Shown here in pieces: positions 5,803-6,219 of a stretch of 6,219 nucleotides of DNA. The stretch is taken from the NCBI GenBank assembly GCA_001818435.1, contig MHKO01000022.1, forward strand, positions 1 through 6,219, given 5' to 3'. Under the pieces are notes generated by a model, which saw nothing but the letters and a program-made list of their open reading frames with translations, did not search any database and had not been told where the DNA came from. The DNA is from Candidatus Komeilibacteria bacterium RIFCSPLOWO2_02_FULL_48_11 (lineage in GTDB: Bacteria > Patescibacteriota > Patescibacteriia > UBA2169). Position numbers and translations under genes: made by a program. Within the stretch, counting starts at the first letter, position 1. Each line of letters opens with the position of its first letter.

Positions 5803-5831
5803 AGTATAACCCTTGTAAAACTATTTGTCAA
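5803..5831 (-). promoter_or_regulatory. Sigma70-type promoter of the toxin-antitoxin operon
   Basis: On the minus strand a consensus -35 TTGACA (5831-5826) is separated by exactly 17 bp from -10 TATACT (5808-5803). Transcription is expected near 5796. The -35 lies inside one arm of the 10-bp inverted repeat, so repressor binding would occlude it. Confidence 0.75.
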
Positions 5832-5858
5832 TATAGATGTTAATAAATTTGACAAATA
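5822..5858. promoter_or_regulatory. Perfect 10-bp inverted repeat, likely operator shared by divergent genes
   Basis: TATTTGTCAA (5822-5831) and TTGACAAATA (5849-5858) are exact inverted copies, 17 bp apart, centred at 5840. The two start codons (5802 minus, 5880 plus) lie almost symmetrically about that centre. Each arm contains TTGACA directed toward its own gene. This is the form expected of a binding site for the HTH antitoxin, and it could control both directions. Confidence 0.7.
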
Positions 5859-5879
5859 AGGGCACTTAGTAATCAACCC

Positions 5880-6191
5880 ATGGCTAATCAAATATTTGTT
5901 AGTCCGAACGGTGAGGACTGGAAGGGAAAGGTTGTTGGCAATCAAAGGGCTTCTGTTGTTTGTGATACAAAAGCGGAAGCGGTGGAGCGCGCGCGGGATA
6001 TTGCCAAAAACCAAGGCCTTGAACTGGTTGTCCAGAACTTGGACGGAACCATCACTAAAGACGAATATGTCTCTAAAAAACAAAAACTGCTCAATGATAA
6101 AGTCGAGTTAATGGAAAAAATGAAAGATTTTGAGCGAAACGGCCAGAGTTGGCTCGAACCGCGTTTTGCTTTCGCAAAAGGTGGCGATTGA
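5880..6191 (+). CDS. DUF2188-like small protein with serine-recombinase-like C-terminal tail
   Basis: There are 103 residues from ATG 5880. Residues 1-58 resemble DUF2188: a short start of the type 'hVsPng..W', then TKAEAVERARDIAKNQGLEL and VVQNLDGTI. DUF2188 proteins are small and of unknown function. Residues 55-96 (DGTITKDEYVSKKQKLLNDK, then MKDFERNGQSWLEP) resemble the coiled-coil C-terminal tail of large serine recombinases from CPR genomes, from memory of the pattern 'dG.It.eEY..kKqkLl..Ki.L.eKl.dFer.g..WlEp'. The protein ends soon after WLEP, where recombinases continue. It may be a mosaic of a DUF2188 gene and recombinase debris. There is no Shine-Dalgarno next to the ATG and no good -10 behind the plus-strand TTGACA (5849-5854). 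It is divergent from the antitoxin and shares its operator region; a third accessory gene of that system is possible but unproven. Confidence 0.7.
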   Translation: MANQIFVSPNGEDWKGKVVGNQRASVVCDTKAEAVERARDIAKNQGLELVVQNLDGTITKDEYVSKKQKLLNDKVELMEKMKDFERNGQSWLEPRFAFAKGGD

Positions 6192-6219
6192 ACCCAAAAA
6201 ATCTTGGTAAATACTATAC

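Noticed and set aside
5849..5877. A full sigma70 promoter for the plus-strand DUF2188 gene
   Set aside because: TTGACA is present at 5849-5854, but the hexamers at 16-18 bp spacing (for example AATCAA) do not resemble TATAAT, so only the -35-like arm can be supported.
1..6219. tRNA, rRNA, CRISPR array, intact insertion sequence or attachment site
   Set aside because: No cloverleaf, rRNA-like block, regularly spaced repeats, transposase frame or flanking terminal repeats were seen on reading both strands.

Overview
The window appears to join two kinds of DNA. Bases 1-1876 are GC-rich (a hand count of 241-300 gives 35 of 60 G/C). They carry the 3' part of a large secreted protein on the plus strand: the end of a LamG-type fold, an N,N-dimethylformamidase beta-subunit-like core, and a C-terminal pair of dockerin-like calcium loops. 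That architecture is typical of GC-rich environmental lineages with dockerin-tagged secreted enzymes (Latescibacteria/Poribacteria/Planctomycetes-like; this assignment is from memory). From about 1940 on, GC falls (2401-2460: 28 of 60; 5401-5460: 18 of 60) and the genes look like those of Candidate Phyla Radiation bacteria (Parcubacteria-like): DUF5671-type membrane protein, CARDB surface protein, DUF2188 protein and weak ribosome binding sites. The two parts meet at a 16-bp stem terminator (1900-1935). This could be horizontal transfer into a CPR genome or a metagenomic chimera.

Region 1949-4443 reads as one minus-strand envelope operon. It starts at an extended -10 promoter (4438-4443) with a 9-bp inverted repeat just upstream. 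The genes in order are a small protein with hydrophobic segments at both ends, a CARDB-domain surface protein with a Ser/Thr/Pro linker, and a five-helix membrane protein with a pilin-like outer domain. All face the shared terminator at 1900-1935. The surface-protein gene appears frameshifted near its 5' end. A start codon with a signal-like leader (3988) is separated from the CARDB frame by a GC-rich block flanked by 12-bp direct repeats. Removing one repeat plus the block (32 bp) restores a single frame.

Region 4444-4620 holds nested GC-rich hairpins and a possible tiny plus-strand membrane peptide. Region 4608-5831 is a two-gene toxin-antitoxin operon: an HTH-Panacea (DUF4065) antitoxin followed, with a 17-nt overlap, by a RelE/ParE-fold toxin. 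Its promoter shares a perfect 10-bp inverted repeat with a divergent gene at 5880. That gene encodes a DUF2188-like domain followed by what looks like the C-terminal tail of a CPR serine recombinase. The most interesting points are the Panacea/RelE pairing with its symmetric operator, the GC block that breaks the surface protein, the mosaic DUF2188 gene, and the composition junction. No RNA gene, CRISPR array or intact mobile element was seen.
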